A stretch of 61,294 nucleotides of DNA, taken from contig NZ_LARW01000113.1 of NCBI RefSeq assembly GCF_000971055.1, positions 1 to 61,294 on the forward strand, given 5' to 3'. Below are positions 1-7,366 of the stretch, one piece after another. The notes beneath the pieces were generated by a model. The model was not told where the DNA came from. It did no database searches and saw only the letters and a list, made by a program, of their open reading frames with translations. A program made the position numbers and the translations under genes. The stretch's first letter is position 1; each line of letters opens with the position of its first letter. The DNA is from Sphingomonas sp. SRS2. Its GTDB lineage: Bacteria > Pseudomonadota > Alphaproteobacteria > Sphingomonadales > Sphingomonadaceae.

Positions 1-161
1 GTCGGCAGATCACGCCATGGACTGCCCGTCCGGACAATCCATAGCACTGCCTCCAAAAATAGACGGTTGTTCCTCCCGCTTCGTCCCGGGTCGGTCGGCT
101 TACCCAGACAATGCGGTTCCATCTTTGCCCACTGGGCGTCGGTCAGTACGAAGCGTTCCAT
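1..161 (-). CDS. IS5-family transposase, N-terminal fragment (runs off window)
   Basis: Fifty-three codons are visible, starting with MERFVLTDAQWAKMEP and reaching a TGSPWRDLP-type motif. Both are typical of the N-terminal DUF4096-like domain of IS5/IS1031-group transposases, which bind the element ends. The catalytic DDE domain would lie to the left of the window. The start is the first ATG after the element tip. Confidence in the family is good because the two motifs occur in the expected order and spacing; which IS it is cannot be told from this fragment. Confidence 0.8.
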   Translation of the reverse strand, partial: MERFVLTDAQWAKMEPHCLGKPTDPGRSGRNNRLFLEAVLWIVRTGSPWRDLP

Positions 162-219
162 CCAAAGTGTGAATCACATCTCCCCAAAAATGTGAATCCT
201 AAATCCCCACAACCCCTAG
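1..219 (-). mobile_element. IS5-family insertion sequence, one end only
   Basis: The left edge of the window holds the start of a transposase gene read leftward, preceded by about 55 noncoding bases. Within these are two imperfect 18-base direct copies (168-185 and 191-208, both of the form TGTGAATC-N6-CCCC), the kind of subterminal repeat found at IS tips. The outer boundary is probably at or near CTAG (216-219), a target type used by part of the IS5 family; that boundary is inference, since the other end lies outside the window and no target duplication can be compared. The element sits at the 3' end of the neighbouring oxidoreductase gene. Confidence 0.65.
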
Positions 220-1233
220 TTGGAGAAGGTCGATCGAGGCTCCGGTCTCCGCGCTGGCGTAGATATCGTCGATCAGTCGCGCCACGGTCAGAAGCTTGTC
301 CGATTGGCGATCATAGCCGGGATCCCGTACCAGGCGCGCGGCCCAGGCGACGGCGGCGCGTCCGCCCCAATCATCGGGTGGAGCGACAAGCGTCTGCGAA
401 CTCGTGCCCATGTGCCGATATGAGGCGAAGTCGTAGAAGGAACCACTGATGTTCTGCAGGGCCGCACCGCCCTGCGTTCCATAGAACTCGGCGGAAATCA
501 CCGCCTCTCGACCAGCCGGCAACCGCCACGAACAGGCGATGCGGATCGGCGCGCCGCTTTCCAGCAGGATTTCGGCCACCACATAATCCTCGACCTGCGT
601 GGTACGATCGCGGAGCGGGGCGCCGGCAGCCATCAGGCGGCCGCGGGCGGAACGGACGGCGGGGAAATCCAGTGTCCACAAGGCGAGGTCGATAAGATGG
701 ATGCCGAGATCCATCAGGCAGCCGCCGCCTGCAAGCGCGGGATCGTAGAACCAGGCTTTGTCGGGCCCGTAAGCGTTGTGAAAGGTCAGATCGATGCCAT
801 AGATCGATCCCAGCTCGCCGGCCCGGATCATGGCGCGGATAGGCTGTATTGCCGCAGTGTTGCGATAGGAAAGGTCGACCCCGATCGTGCGGTCGGATCT
901 TCGCGCCGCGTCCAGCACGCGGTCCACCTCATCGCCGCTGCGGCCGAGCGGTTTCTGGCAGAACACCGCCATGCCAGCGTTCAGCGCCTCGATGGCCTGG
1001 GCGGCGTGGAGAGCGCTCGGCGTGGCGATCACGATGCCGTCGAGATCGAGCTTCAACATTGCTTCGAGCGAAGCCAGCGGCGTCGCCGACGGCGCCGCCT
1101 GAAGCGCCGCCGCGAGATTTTCAGGGGAGGGGTCGGCGATTGCTACCGCCTGTGCCCCTGCTGCCAGAAGCGCCTCCATCCGGTTGCGGCCGATCCAGCC
1201 GACCCCGAGGAAACCAAGCCGAGGACCGGTCAT
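199..1233 (-). CDS. Gfo/Idh/MocA-family NAD(P)-dependent oxidoreductase
   Basis: A 344-residue dehydrogenase. The N-terminal Rossmann fold has GFLGVGWIG at residues 7-15. The family lysine motif appears as QKP (93-95) instead of the usual EKP, and the substrate-site GGGCLMDLGIH motif (about 169-179) supplies the conserved Asp and His. Relatives oxidise or reduce the ring of sugars and inositols, so with inositol-3-phosphate synthase nearby an inositol or keto-sugar substrate is plausible but unproven. The start codon overlaps the stop of the upstream dehydrogenase gene by 4 bases (ATGA), so the two are translationally coupled. The last six residues (LGVVGI) seem to be encoded by the inserted IS end, so the native C-terminus was probably altered by a few codons. 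Confidence 0.85.
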   Translation of the reverse strand: MTGPRLGFLGVGWIGRNRMEALLAAGAQAVAIADPSPENLAAALQAAPSATPLASLEAMLKLDLDGIVIATPSALHAAQAIEALNAGMAVFCQKPLGRSGDEVDRVLDAARRSDRTIGVDLSYRNTAAIQPIRAMIRAGELGSIYGIDLTFHNAYGPDKAWFYDPALAGGGCLMDLGIHLIDLALWTLDFPAVRSARGRLMAAGAPLRDRTTQVEDYVVAEILLESGAPIRIACSWRLPAGREAVISAEFYGTQGGAALQNISGSFYDFASYRHMGTSSQTLVAPPDDWGGRAAVAWAARLVRDPGYDRQSDKLLTVARLIDDIYASAETGASIDLLQLGVVGI

Positions 1234-2195
1234 GGCACTACCAGCGCTTTGACGAAGCCTTCGGGCCTGTCGCGGGTCGCATCGAGGGCCTCGTCGAGCC
1301 GATCGAGGGGATAGACGTGCGAGTAGAGCGGGGTGGGATCGAGCCTGCCGTCCGCCACCGCCGCAACCGCCGCCCTGATGCCGGCGGCATAGACTTTCGG
1401 ATCGCGTTCATGGGCGTTGATCACGTCGATCCCGCGCCAGTTCCACAGCCACATATTGACCTGGCGGGGGCCGTCCTGATGATAGCCCGCGACGATCAGC
1501 TTGCCGCGTTCGGCGGTGAGCTCGCCGGCAAGATCAAGCGGCCATTGCTTGCCCACCGCTTCGATCACGCGTTCGCAAAAGCGGCCTCCGGTCAGTGCGC
1601 CGACACGGTCGATGATTGCCTGGTGGTCGTCCATGACGATCGTCTCGGCCGCGCCGTAACGCCGTGCCAGATCGAGCGATGAAGCCCGGCGCGAGATGGC
1701 TATCACGCGCGCGCCGGCATCGCTTGCAAGCCTGGTCAGCAACGCGCCGAGAAAGCCGATCCCGATGATCGCCACTGTTTGTCCGGCAGCAACGTCGGCT
1801 CGCTCGAAGATGTTCATTGCACAGCCGAGTGGTTCCCCAGGAAATGGCTGGTTCGTCAGGCTTTCGGGTAATGGTACGCACGCTTCGGCGTCGCACAGAT
1901 CATATTGGGCATAGCTCGCGTAAGACAGGGCGGCGACGCGATCGCCAATGCGCAGCCCCGTCACGCCGCTTCCCAGCGCATCGACCACGCCCCAACCTTC
2001 ATGGCCGAGACCTCCCGGCTCCAGCGGGTATTTCATCCATTCGGGCCCGGCCCAGGGCGTCAGGTTCGATGCGCAGACGCCGCATCCCTCGATCCTGATG
2101 CGGACCTGCCCGGCCGCCGGCAGGGGCAGGGCGACCTGTTCGATCTGAACCCGGCCGGGCGCAGTGACCACCGCCGCCATCATGGTGCGCGTCAT
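1230..2195 (-). CDS. Zinc-dependent medium-chain alcohol/polyol dehydrogenase
   Basis: A 321-residue MDR-superfamily protein. It shows the catalytic-zinc Cys in a GCGVCASN motif, a GHE motif (LGHEGWG) and a nucleotide-binding GIGFLGA turn midway. The four-cysteine structural zinc lobe of classical alcohol dehydrogenases is not evident. I placed the start at 2195 because upstream in-frame sequence does not look like protein of this family; ATGs at 2183 and 2180 are alternatives. It precedes and overlaps the Gfo/Idh gene, suggesting two successive oxidoreductions on one sugar or cyclitol. It is separated from inositol-3-phosphate synthase by the oppositely oriented SWIB gene. The exact substrate is unknown. 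Confidence 0.82.
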   Translation of the reverse strand: MTRTMMAAVVTAPGRVQIEQVALPLPAAGQVRIRIEGCGVCASNLTPWAGPEWMKYPLEPGGLGHEGWGVVDALGSGVTGLRIGDRVAALSYASYAQYDLCDAEACVPLPESLTNQPFPGEPLGCAMNIFERADVAAGQTVAIIGIGFLGALLTRLASDAGARVIAISRRASSLDLARRYGAAETIVMDDHQAIIDRVGALTGGRFCERVIEAVGKQWPLDLAGELTAERGKLIVAGYHQDGPRQVNMWLWNWRGIDVINAHERDPKVYAAGIRAAVAAVADGRLDPTPLYSHVYPLDRLDEALDATRDRPEGFVKALVVP

Positions 2196-2284
2196 TTCGG
2201 GTGACTCGAATGAGGCAGGCGAGGGACCGGAACGCGAAGCGAGGCGTTTGTGCCGCTCCACCGTGGAAAGAAAGGAAATTGGTC

Positions 2285-2563
2285 ATGGCGACGACGAAAG
2301 GCAAGAACGCGAAGGCCGACGGACTGCACCGGCCGGTTCAGCCGTCGAAGGAACTTGGCGAGATCGTCGGCGACAAGCCGCTGACACGCGCGAATGTGGT
2401 GAGCGCGGTGTGGGACTATATCAAGAAGAACAAGCTTCAGGATCCGAAGGGCGGCCGAAACATCAAGGCCGACGACAAGCTCGCCAAGGTCTTTGGGAAG
2501 AAGGAGGCGACGATGTTCGAGATGAACAAACATTTGTCGAGCCATCTCAAGCCGGCCGGTTGA
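2285..2563 (+). CDS. Small SWIB/MDM2-domain protein
   Basis: A 92-residue basic protein. After a Lys-rich N-terminus (MATTKGKNAK) comes a complete SWIB domain: LHRPVQPS, ELGEIVG, LTRANVVSAVWDYIKKN and a Gly/Arg-rich turn before the final FEMNKHLSSHLK helix. SWIB domains are best known from eukaryotic chromatin remodellers but occur as small solo proteins in chlamydiae and some alphaproteobacteria, where the role is unclear (a DNA-associated role is often assumed). The start is fixed by an AAGGAAA ribosome-binding site about 8 bases upstream. The gene sits on the opposite strand inside the leftward cluster and its 3' end overlaps that of inositol-3-phosphate synthase by 17 bases. Confidence 0.85.
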   Translation: MATTKGKNAKADGLHRPVQPSKELGEIVGDKPLTRANVVSAVWDYIKKNKLQDPKGGRNIKADDKLAKVFGKKEATMFEMNKHLSSHLKPAG

Positions 2564-3671
2564 TCGCGGCGCTGGTCAGGAACGCCTCCAGCGCCGCATG
2601 GGCGACATCGTCGGTCATCTGGCGCGGGGGGTGTTTGCAGAAGAAGGCGGCGGCGGGATCGACCGGGCCGGCGAGGCCCCTGTCGCTGGCAAGCTTGGCG
2701 CAGCGGATCATGTCGATGGCGACCCCCGCCGAGTTCGGGCTGTCCTCGACCGATAGCCTCAGCTCGAGGTTCATGGGTACGCCGCCGAACAACTGCCCTT
2801 CCATCCGGAGGAAGCACACCTTGTTGTCATTCTGCCAGGCGACATAATCCGAGGGGCCGATGTGGATGTTCTCGTCTTCCAGCCGTTGCTCGGCAACCGA
2901 CTGGACCGCTTCGGTCTTGGAAATTTTCTTCGAGGTGAGACGGGAGCGGTTCGACATGTTGAGGAAATCCGTGTTTCCTCCGGTGTTGAGCTGGTAGGTG
3001 CGATCCAGCTTCACACCGCGCTTGGCGAATAGATCGGTCAGCACGCGATGGACGATCGTCGCGCCCATCTGTGCCTTGATGTCGTCGCCGATGATCGGGA
3101 TGCCTGCTTCCATGAAGCGCGCAGCCCACGCTGGATCGCTGGCGATGAAGACCGGGATCGCATTGACGAACGCGACCCCCGCCGCGAGCGCGCATTCGGC
3201 GTAGAATTCCGTCGCCTCGCGCGATCCGACGGGGAGATAGTTGATGAGGACATCTACCGCGGCCGCGCGCAGCCGCGCGACCACCTCGTCATGATCGGGC
3301 TGTCCGGCGCCTGAGACCATGAAGGTGCGATCGGCGGGCTGGTCAGCCATATGATCGGCCACCCCATCGAGTATACGCCCCATCTCCACCTTCACGCCGC
3401 TGAGCGGTACGTCCGCGCAGAATGTGGCGGTGCAGTTCGGCATAGCAAAGATTGCTTCGGCGACGTCGCGGCCGACCTTGCGGCTGTCGATGTCCCATGC
3501 GGCGGCGACACGGATGTCCGTTGGTCTGTAGCCGCCGATCTCCCAGTGGCGCAGGCCGGTCAGATCATTCCTTCCGTCGGCATAATGCGCCAGCCCCTGG
3601 ACAAGCGAGCTGGCGCAATTGCCCACTCCGACGATCGCAAGGTTTATTGGTTGCGGGGCGGGAGCAAGCAT
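2547..3671 (-). CDS. ino1: Inositol-3-phosphate synthase (short, prokaryotic type)
   Basis: A 374-residue protein that should convert glucose 6-phosphate to 1D-myo-inositol 3-phosphate by NAD-dependent oxidation, aldol cyclisation and re-reduction. It has the N-terminal NAD-binding GVGNCASSLVQG motif (about 15-26) and the central family signature GGNTDFLNM followed by the Lys/Ser-rich KKISKTE segment that forms the active site. Length matches the short mycobacterial/archaeal group rather than the roughly 530-residue eukaryotic one. It follows the glycosidase-like gene by 11 bases, so it is probably in the operon starting at 5963. With a phosphatase at the head of that operon, free inositol could be made. 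Confidence 0.92.
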   Translation of the reverse strand: MLAPAPQPINLAIVGVGNCASSLVQGLAHYADGRNDLTGLRHWEIGGYRPTDIRVAAAWDIDSRKVGRDVAEAIFAMPNCTATFCADVPLSGVKVEMGRILDGVADHMADQPADRTFMVSGAGQPDHDEVVARLRAAAVDVLINYLPVGSREATEFYAECALAAGVAFVNAIPVFIASDPAWAARFMEAGIPIIGDDIKAQMGATIVHRVLTDLFAKRGVKLDRTYQLNTGGNTDFLNMSNRSRLTSKKISKTEAVQSVAEQRLEDENIHIGPSDYVAWQNDNKVCFLRMEGQLFGGVPMNLELRLSVEDSPNSAGVAIDMIRCAKLASDRGLAGPVDPAAAFFCKHPPRQMTDDVAHAALEAFLTSAAINRPA

Positions 3672-3682
3672 GCCGTCTCTCC

Positions 3683-4597
3683 TCAGGCCGTCAGCGCAGC
3701 GGGAATCTGGACCGGAGCGTAGCGCTCGATCATCTCCGCGCAGAAATCGGCGAAACCCTGACAGTCGACCGGCGCGCTCGTGTGATGGGGAACGACCCCC
3801 AGATGCTCGGGCGTGAAGCAGAAGGTCAGGGTGACGTCGAACGCCTCGATCGCCTCCATCTGTCGGTCGAACCAGCCGAGGGCATCGGGCCTGAAACGGT
3901 CCGCCCAGCTCAGGCCGGTGCGCAGATGGCGAACCCCGAGCCGCTTCATCCAGGCCACGGCCTCATCGAGCCGTGGATCCTCGAAATGGAACCATTGCAT
4001 CAGCCCCATGCGGTCCGCGTGGCGCGCGAAATGCTCGAGCGCGAGCTTGGGCGTGCCGTCCTCGCGGATCAGTCCCATGTAGAAATGACGGTAGTAGCTC
4101 GATCCCTCCGCTTCGCGGTGCCGGGTCGTCGCGCCCCAGCTCTGCGGCAGATCGAACAGGCTGTACCAGAAGATCCGCGACACCCGGCCGATCAACAATT
4201 CAGCGGTCCGGTCTACACCGAATTGCTGCACCTCTTCGGCGCCGAATGAGCCAACGCCGACTTCCGTCACCCAGACCGGCTTGTCGGTGACCGCTTCGAT
4301 TTCGGCGATCTTGTCGGGCCAGGCATGGATCGGCCAGAGATTCCAGTCGAGAGGAAAGCCATGTACTGCGACGACATCCACCGCATCGAGCGCGCCATAA
4401 GCCTGCATCCTCTCGACCCAGGCCGGGTCGATCGGCGACATGCCGCCGAGCACGCGCAGCACAGCTGGATTGGCCTGCTCAATCGCCGCGCCGGCGCGGC
4501 GCACGCATTCGGCGTAGCGCGCCCATTCGGGATCGATTTCGAGATCCCAGTGGGATTTGTTGTTGGGCTCGTTCCAAATCATCGCGGCTTCGATCAT
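3683..4597 (-). CDS. Glycosidase-like protein with permuted (beta/alpha)8-barrel motif order
   Basis: A 304-residue protein, cytosolic (no signal peptide). It opens directly with the acid/base strand motif WNEPNN (residues 8-13), followed by VHGFPL (about 78-83), the nucleophile-type WVTEVG (E112) and FWYSLFD. These are features of strands 4, 6, 7 and 8 of clan GH-A barrels. The strand 2-3 features (GVRHLRTGLSW and TLTFCFTPEHLG) come only afterwards, in the C-terminal third. The order therefore looks circularly permuted. The start is set by a 4-base overlap (ATGA) with the methyltransferase stop; in-frame upstream sequence is not barrel-like. Annotation pipelines may call this family beta-xylosidase; the substrate is unknown. 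Confidence 0.75.
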   Translation of the reverse strand: MIEAAMIWNEPNNKSHWDLEIDPEWARYAECVRRAGAAIEQANPAVLRVLGGMSPIDPAWVERMQAYGALDAVDVVAVHGFPLDWNLWPIHAWPDKIAEIEAVTDKPVWVTEVGVGSFGAEEVQQFGVDRTAELLIGRVSRIFWYSLFDLPQSWGATTRHREAEGSSYYRHFYMGLIREDGTPKLALEHFARHADRMGLMQWFHFEDPRLDEAVAWMKRLGVRHLRTGLSWADRFRPDALGWFDRQMEAIEAFDVTLTFCFTPEHLGVVPHHTSAPVDCQGFADFCAEMIERYAPVQIPAALTA

Positions 4598-5376
4598 TTT
4601 CGGCTCCCTCGGGCGGGATAGACCGCTCCGGCATTCGGGCCCCACCCCGCATAGGGGGTGTCGGCGATACGACAGACATAGACTTCGTCGGTCGGCCCTG
4701 CCTCGATGCGAAAGCCCGCGCTGCGCAGCATGGCTTCGCTTGCCGCGCGGTTCGGCACCCACCAGTTGGTCCAGTCATCCGCGAACTTGTGCTCGATAAA
4801 ATGGAGCTTGGGATAACCGGGTTCGTCGAAATCATCCGGTTCGTTGAAGTCGTAATCGTCCTTTACCGCCGCCACCTGGGCCGATCCGCGCGTAAGCGAC
4901 TGAAAGACCAGCAGGTCATCCGCGACATGCTCCCGGATCAGGTCGAGCGCGAGCAGCGGGTGTCTGAGGTGATAGAAGACCCCCATGAAGATCACGAGAT
5001 CGAAGCGGCGACCCAGCGTAGCGATGTCGTAGACCGAGAGCTTCCCGAACTCGATATCGCTATAGCCAAGCGCCTCCGCGACAAACTCGGCCTGACGCAG
5101 ATAATGATCGTCGGAATCGATGCCGAGCACATAGGCAGCGCCGCGACGCTTCATCTCCATCGAATAGAAGCCCGCATTGCAGCCGATATCGAGCACGGTC
5201 TTGCCGTGCAGATCGTCAGGCAGGGCGGTGGCAAAGCGCCGGAACTTATCGCCCGGATAATCGCCGAGGAAATGATCGGGGGCGGTCCATATGCCGCGCA
5301 CATCGATATTGTGAAACCACGGGCCGAGCGCGGCGATGTTCTCGCGCAACTCCGTGGGAGACATAGGCCGGTTCAT
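4594..5376 (-). CDS. SAM-dependent methyltransferase, CmoB/DUF1698-like
   Basis: A 260-residue class I methyltransferase. SAM-binding motif I is VLDIGCNAGFYS (about 61-72), followed by an acidic GIDSD loop and FDLVIFMGVFYHL (motif IV region). The overall pattern, including the N-terminal GPWFHNIDVRG segment and the C-terminal WVPN..A..ML.SAGF stretch, resembles CmoB-like enzymes, but the context is not tRNA modification. It lies between a phosphatase and a glycosidase-like gene with 4-base overlaps on both sides, so methylation of a sugar or glycan end is the likely role (inference). I believe relatives recur beside glycosyltransferases in other bacteria. Confidence 0.8.
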   Translation of the reverse strand: MNRPMSPTELRENIAALGPWFHNIDVRGIWTAPDHFLGDYPGDKFRRFATALPDDLHGKTVLDIGCNAGFYSMEMKRRGAAYVLGIDSDDHYLRQAEFVAEALGYSDIEFGKLSVYDIATLGRRFDLVIFMGVFYHLRHPLLALDLIREHVADDLLVFQSLTRGSAQVAAVKDDYDFNEPDDFDEPGYPKLHFIEHKFADDWTNWWVPNRAASEAMLRSAGFRIEAGPTDEVYVCRIADTPYAGWGPNAGAVYPARGSRK

Positions 5377-5963
5377 TGGACGGTCTCGTTGAGGCCCAGC
5401 AACTGGACGCTCTCCGCATCGAACGCGAGCGTCGTCAGCGAAGCGGGATCGATCGCGAAACGCTGAAGGCTATCGAGCGAGAGGCCGAGATAATGGGCGA
5501 CCGCACCTTTGATGATATCGGCGTGACTGACGAGCAGCACGTGGCTTGCCCCGGAAGCGGCCAGCGCATCGAGATAGGATGTGATCCGAGCGGCGGCGTG
5601 AGCCATAGTCTCGCCGCCGGGGGTGGCTGCTGCCGATCGCCGTGCATTCCAGTCCTGCCATAGCGGATCGTCGGCGAGCTCATCGAAACGGCGTCCTGCC
5701 CAATAACCGAAATCAATCTCGTCCAGCGCGTCGGCGATCCGGGTTTCGAGGCCTATTAAGGTCGCGACGATATCCGCCGTCTCGCGTGCCCGGGGGCATG
5801 GGCTGCTATGAACAGCGCTGACGCCGCGCCTATGGCAAAGCCTGCCCAGGGCGGCTGCCTGATCGCGCCCGGATGGGCAAAGCGCCATCGGGGAGCGACC
5901 CGAGAGTCTTTGCCCCAAATCGCCATGCTTTCCGTGACGGGCAAGGAAGAATGTCTGATTCAT
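5373..5963 (-). CDS. Histidine phosphatase (phosphoglycerate-mutase-like) family protein
   Basis: A 196-residue protein of the histidine acid phosphatase superfamily. The catalytic RHG motif is near the N-terminus (FLARHGKHGD, residues 7-16); the second Arg lies in SSPCPRARETA, the conserved acidic residue follows DEIDFGYW, and the second His is in LLVSHADIIKG. It is the first gene of the leftward operon, with a 4-base overlap into the methyltransferase. In this setting it could dephosphorylate inositol 3-phosphate or a sugar-phosphate intermediate, but this family is broad and substrate assignment is inference. Confidence 0.85.
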   Translation of the reverse strand: MNQTFFLARHGKHGDLGQRLSGRSPMALCPSGRDQAAALGRLCHRRGVSAVHSSPCPRARETADIVATLIGLETRIADALDEIDFGYWAGRRFDELADDPLWQDWNARRSAAATPGGETMAHAAARITSYLDALAASGASHVLLVSHADIIKGAVAHYLGLSLDSLQRFAIDPASLTTLAFDAESVQLLGLNETVQ

Positions 5964-6082
5964 CGGATCATTGCGGGTTCATCAACATAGAAGCTCAAAG
6001 CACAATCGGCGCCTAAGTTGCAGATAAATCTCGATCGGTCGATGAACTGTACATTAATAACGATGAATTGATTTTACTAATC

Positions 6083-6108
6083 GGAACAAGATGATGAAGA
6101 AGCTCGTC
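6083..6108 (+). promoter_or_regulatory. Possible EcfG-type promoter, rightward glycan operon
   Basis: GGAAC (6083-6087), 17 bases, then CGTC (6105-6108). The alphaproteobacterial general-stress sigma factor recognises GGAAC-N16/17-CGTT, so one base of the -10 box differs. It points toward the seven-gene operon, about 150 bases ahead of its start. Weak on its own; the divergent partner site raises interest. Confidence 0.3.
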
Positions 6109-6164
6109 TATATATTCATCATTTAGCCTGAGAAGTGGCGACAGTTCGCTAATATATGATATAA

Positions 6165-6189
6165 AACCCGTTTAACATAGAATAGTTCC
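6165..6189 (-). promoter_or_regulatory. Possible EcfG-type promoter, leftward operon
   Basis: Read on the minus strand: GGAAC (6189-6185), 16 bases, GGTT (6168-6165). It differs from the GGAAC-N16-CGTT consensus only at the first base of the -10 element. It faces the phosphatase-methyltransferase-glycosidase-inositol synthase operon, leaving a leader of about 200 bases. Confidence 0.4.
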
Positions 6190-6256
6190 TAATCTTTACT
6201 AACATAAATTAGACATAACGCATCTTTAATTAATAGTTATGACGAAGGAGCGCGTG

Positions 6257-7366
6257 TTGGAAACCATCCTCATCACTGGCGGCGCGGGCTTCATCGGCCG
6301 ATCCGTGACACGGGAATTGCTTGCCCGCGGACACGCCGTCCGCGTGGTGGACAGCCTGATCGATCAGGTTCACGGCGTCGACCCCCGACACGCCCTGCCA
6401 GCCGATGTAGAGTTCATTCGCGGCGACGTCCGCGATGGCGATCTGATGGCCCGCGTGCTGGACGGGGCCGATAGCGTCGTTCACCTGGCCGCCGAGGTCG
6501 GGGTAGGTCAGTCGATGTATGAGGTGGAGCGCTACACCTCCGCCAACGATGTCGGCACAGCCGTACTGTTCGAGCGATTGATCGATAATCCCGTCCGCCG
6601 CGTCGTCACGGCTTCATCGATGAGCATCTATGGCGAAGGGCTGTACCGCGACGCCGACGGCGCGCTGGTCGAAGATGCGGAGCGGCGGACGCTGCGCGAC
6701 GGTCAGCAGAATTGGGAACCCCTCGATGTGCAAGGCCGGCCGCTGGCGCCGCTGGCGACGCCCGAATGGAAGCGCCCTCAACTCGCCTCGATCTATGCGC
6801 TGAACAAGTATGTGCAGGAGCGCACCACGCATATCATGAGCAAACCGTACGGGATCGAAGGCGTCTGCCTTCGGCTGTTCAACGTCTATGGGCCGGGCCA
6901 GGCGCTTTCCAATCCCTATACTGGTGTACTGGCGATCTTCGCGTCCCGCCTGCTCAACGGCCAGCAGCCGATGATATTCGAAGACGGTGGTCAACGACGC
7001 GATTTCGTTCACGTCGATGACGTGGCCCGGGCGTTTGCCGACGCGCTGTTCCTGCCCCAGGCAGCCGGCGGGACTTTCAACATCGGCTCGGGTCATGACC
7101 GGTCGGTGACCGAAGTCGCTACCGAGCTGGCGCGTGCGATGGGCAAGAACCATATCGCGCCCGAGGTCGTCGGCAAGGCGCGGATCGGCGATATCCGCCA
7201 TTGCTTCTGCGACACCACGCTTGCCGCCGAACATCTTGGTTTCGAAGCGCGCCGGAATTTTGGCGACGGTCTCGCCGAACTCGCCGAATGGGTTGCCGAG
7301 CAGAGCGCGGTCGATCGTGTCGAGCATGCGCGCGCGGAGCTCGAAGCGCGGGGGCTGGTGGCATGA
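6257..7366 (+). CDS. NAD-dependent nucleotide-sugar epimerase/dehydratase (extended SDR)
   Basis: First gene of the rightward glycan operon, about 369 residues. It has the extended-SDR Rossmann motif ITGGAGFIG close to the N-terminus, a catalytic Ser/Thr region (ASSMSIYGEG) and the YxxxK pair in YALNKYVQE, with the UDP-sugar-type FNVYGPGQALSNPY segment and DFVHVDDVA. I chose the TTG at 6257 because AAGGAG ends 6 bases ahead of it and the protein then begins right before the Rossmann strand as in relatives; an ATG at 6239 in the same frame lacks a ribosome-binding site. Resembles UDP-glucose 4-epimerase-like proteins; the sugar is not known. Confidence 0.85.
   Translation: METILITGGAGFIGRSVTRELLARGHAVRVVDSLIDQVHGVDPRHALPADVEFIRGDVRDGDLMARVLDGADSVVHLAAEVGVGQSMYEVERYTSANDVGTAVLFERLIDNPVRRVVTASSMSIYGEGLYRDADGALVEDAERRTLRDGQQNWEPLDVQGRPLAPLATPEWKRPQLASIYALNKYVQERTTHIMSKPYGIEGVCLRLFNVYGPGQALSNPYTGVLAIFASRLLNGQQPMIFEDGGQRRDFVHVDDVARAFADALFLPQAAGGTFNIGSGHDRSVTEVATELARAMGKNHIAPEVVGKARIGDIRHCFCDTTLAAEHLGFEARRNFGDGLAELAEWVAEQSAVDRVEHARAELEARGLVA

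Larger units (their letters stand above)
5964..6256. promoter_or_regulatory. AT-rich divergent promoter region of the glycan cluster
   Basis: About 290 bases between the two divergent operons, much richer in A+T than the flanking genes (for example 6160-6240). It holds EcfG-like promoter candidates in both directions, listed separately. On the rightward side an AAGGAG Shine-Dalgarno (6245-6250) lies inside the longest reading frame and decides the start of the first epimerase gene. No other structured element was seen. Confidence 0.55.

Noticed and set aside
2229-2248. GGAAC followed by CGTT upstream of the SWIB gene as an EcfG promoter
   Set aside because: The spacing is 11 bases, far from the required 16-17.
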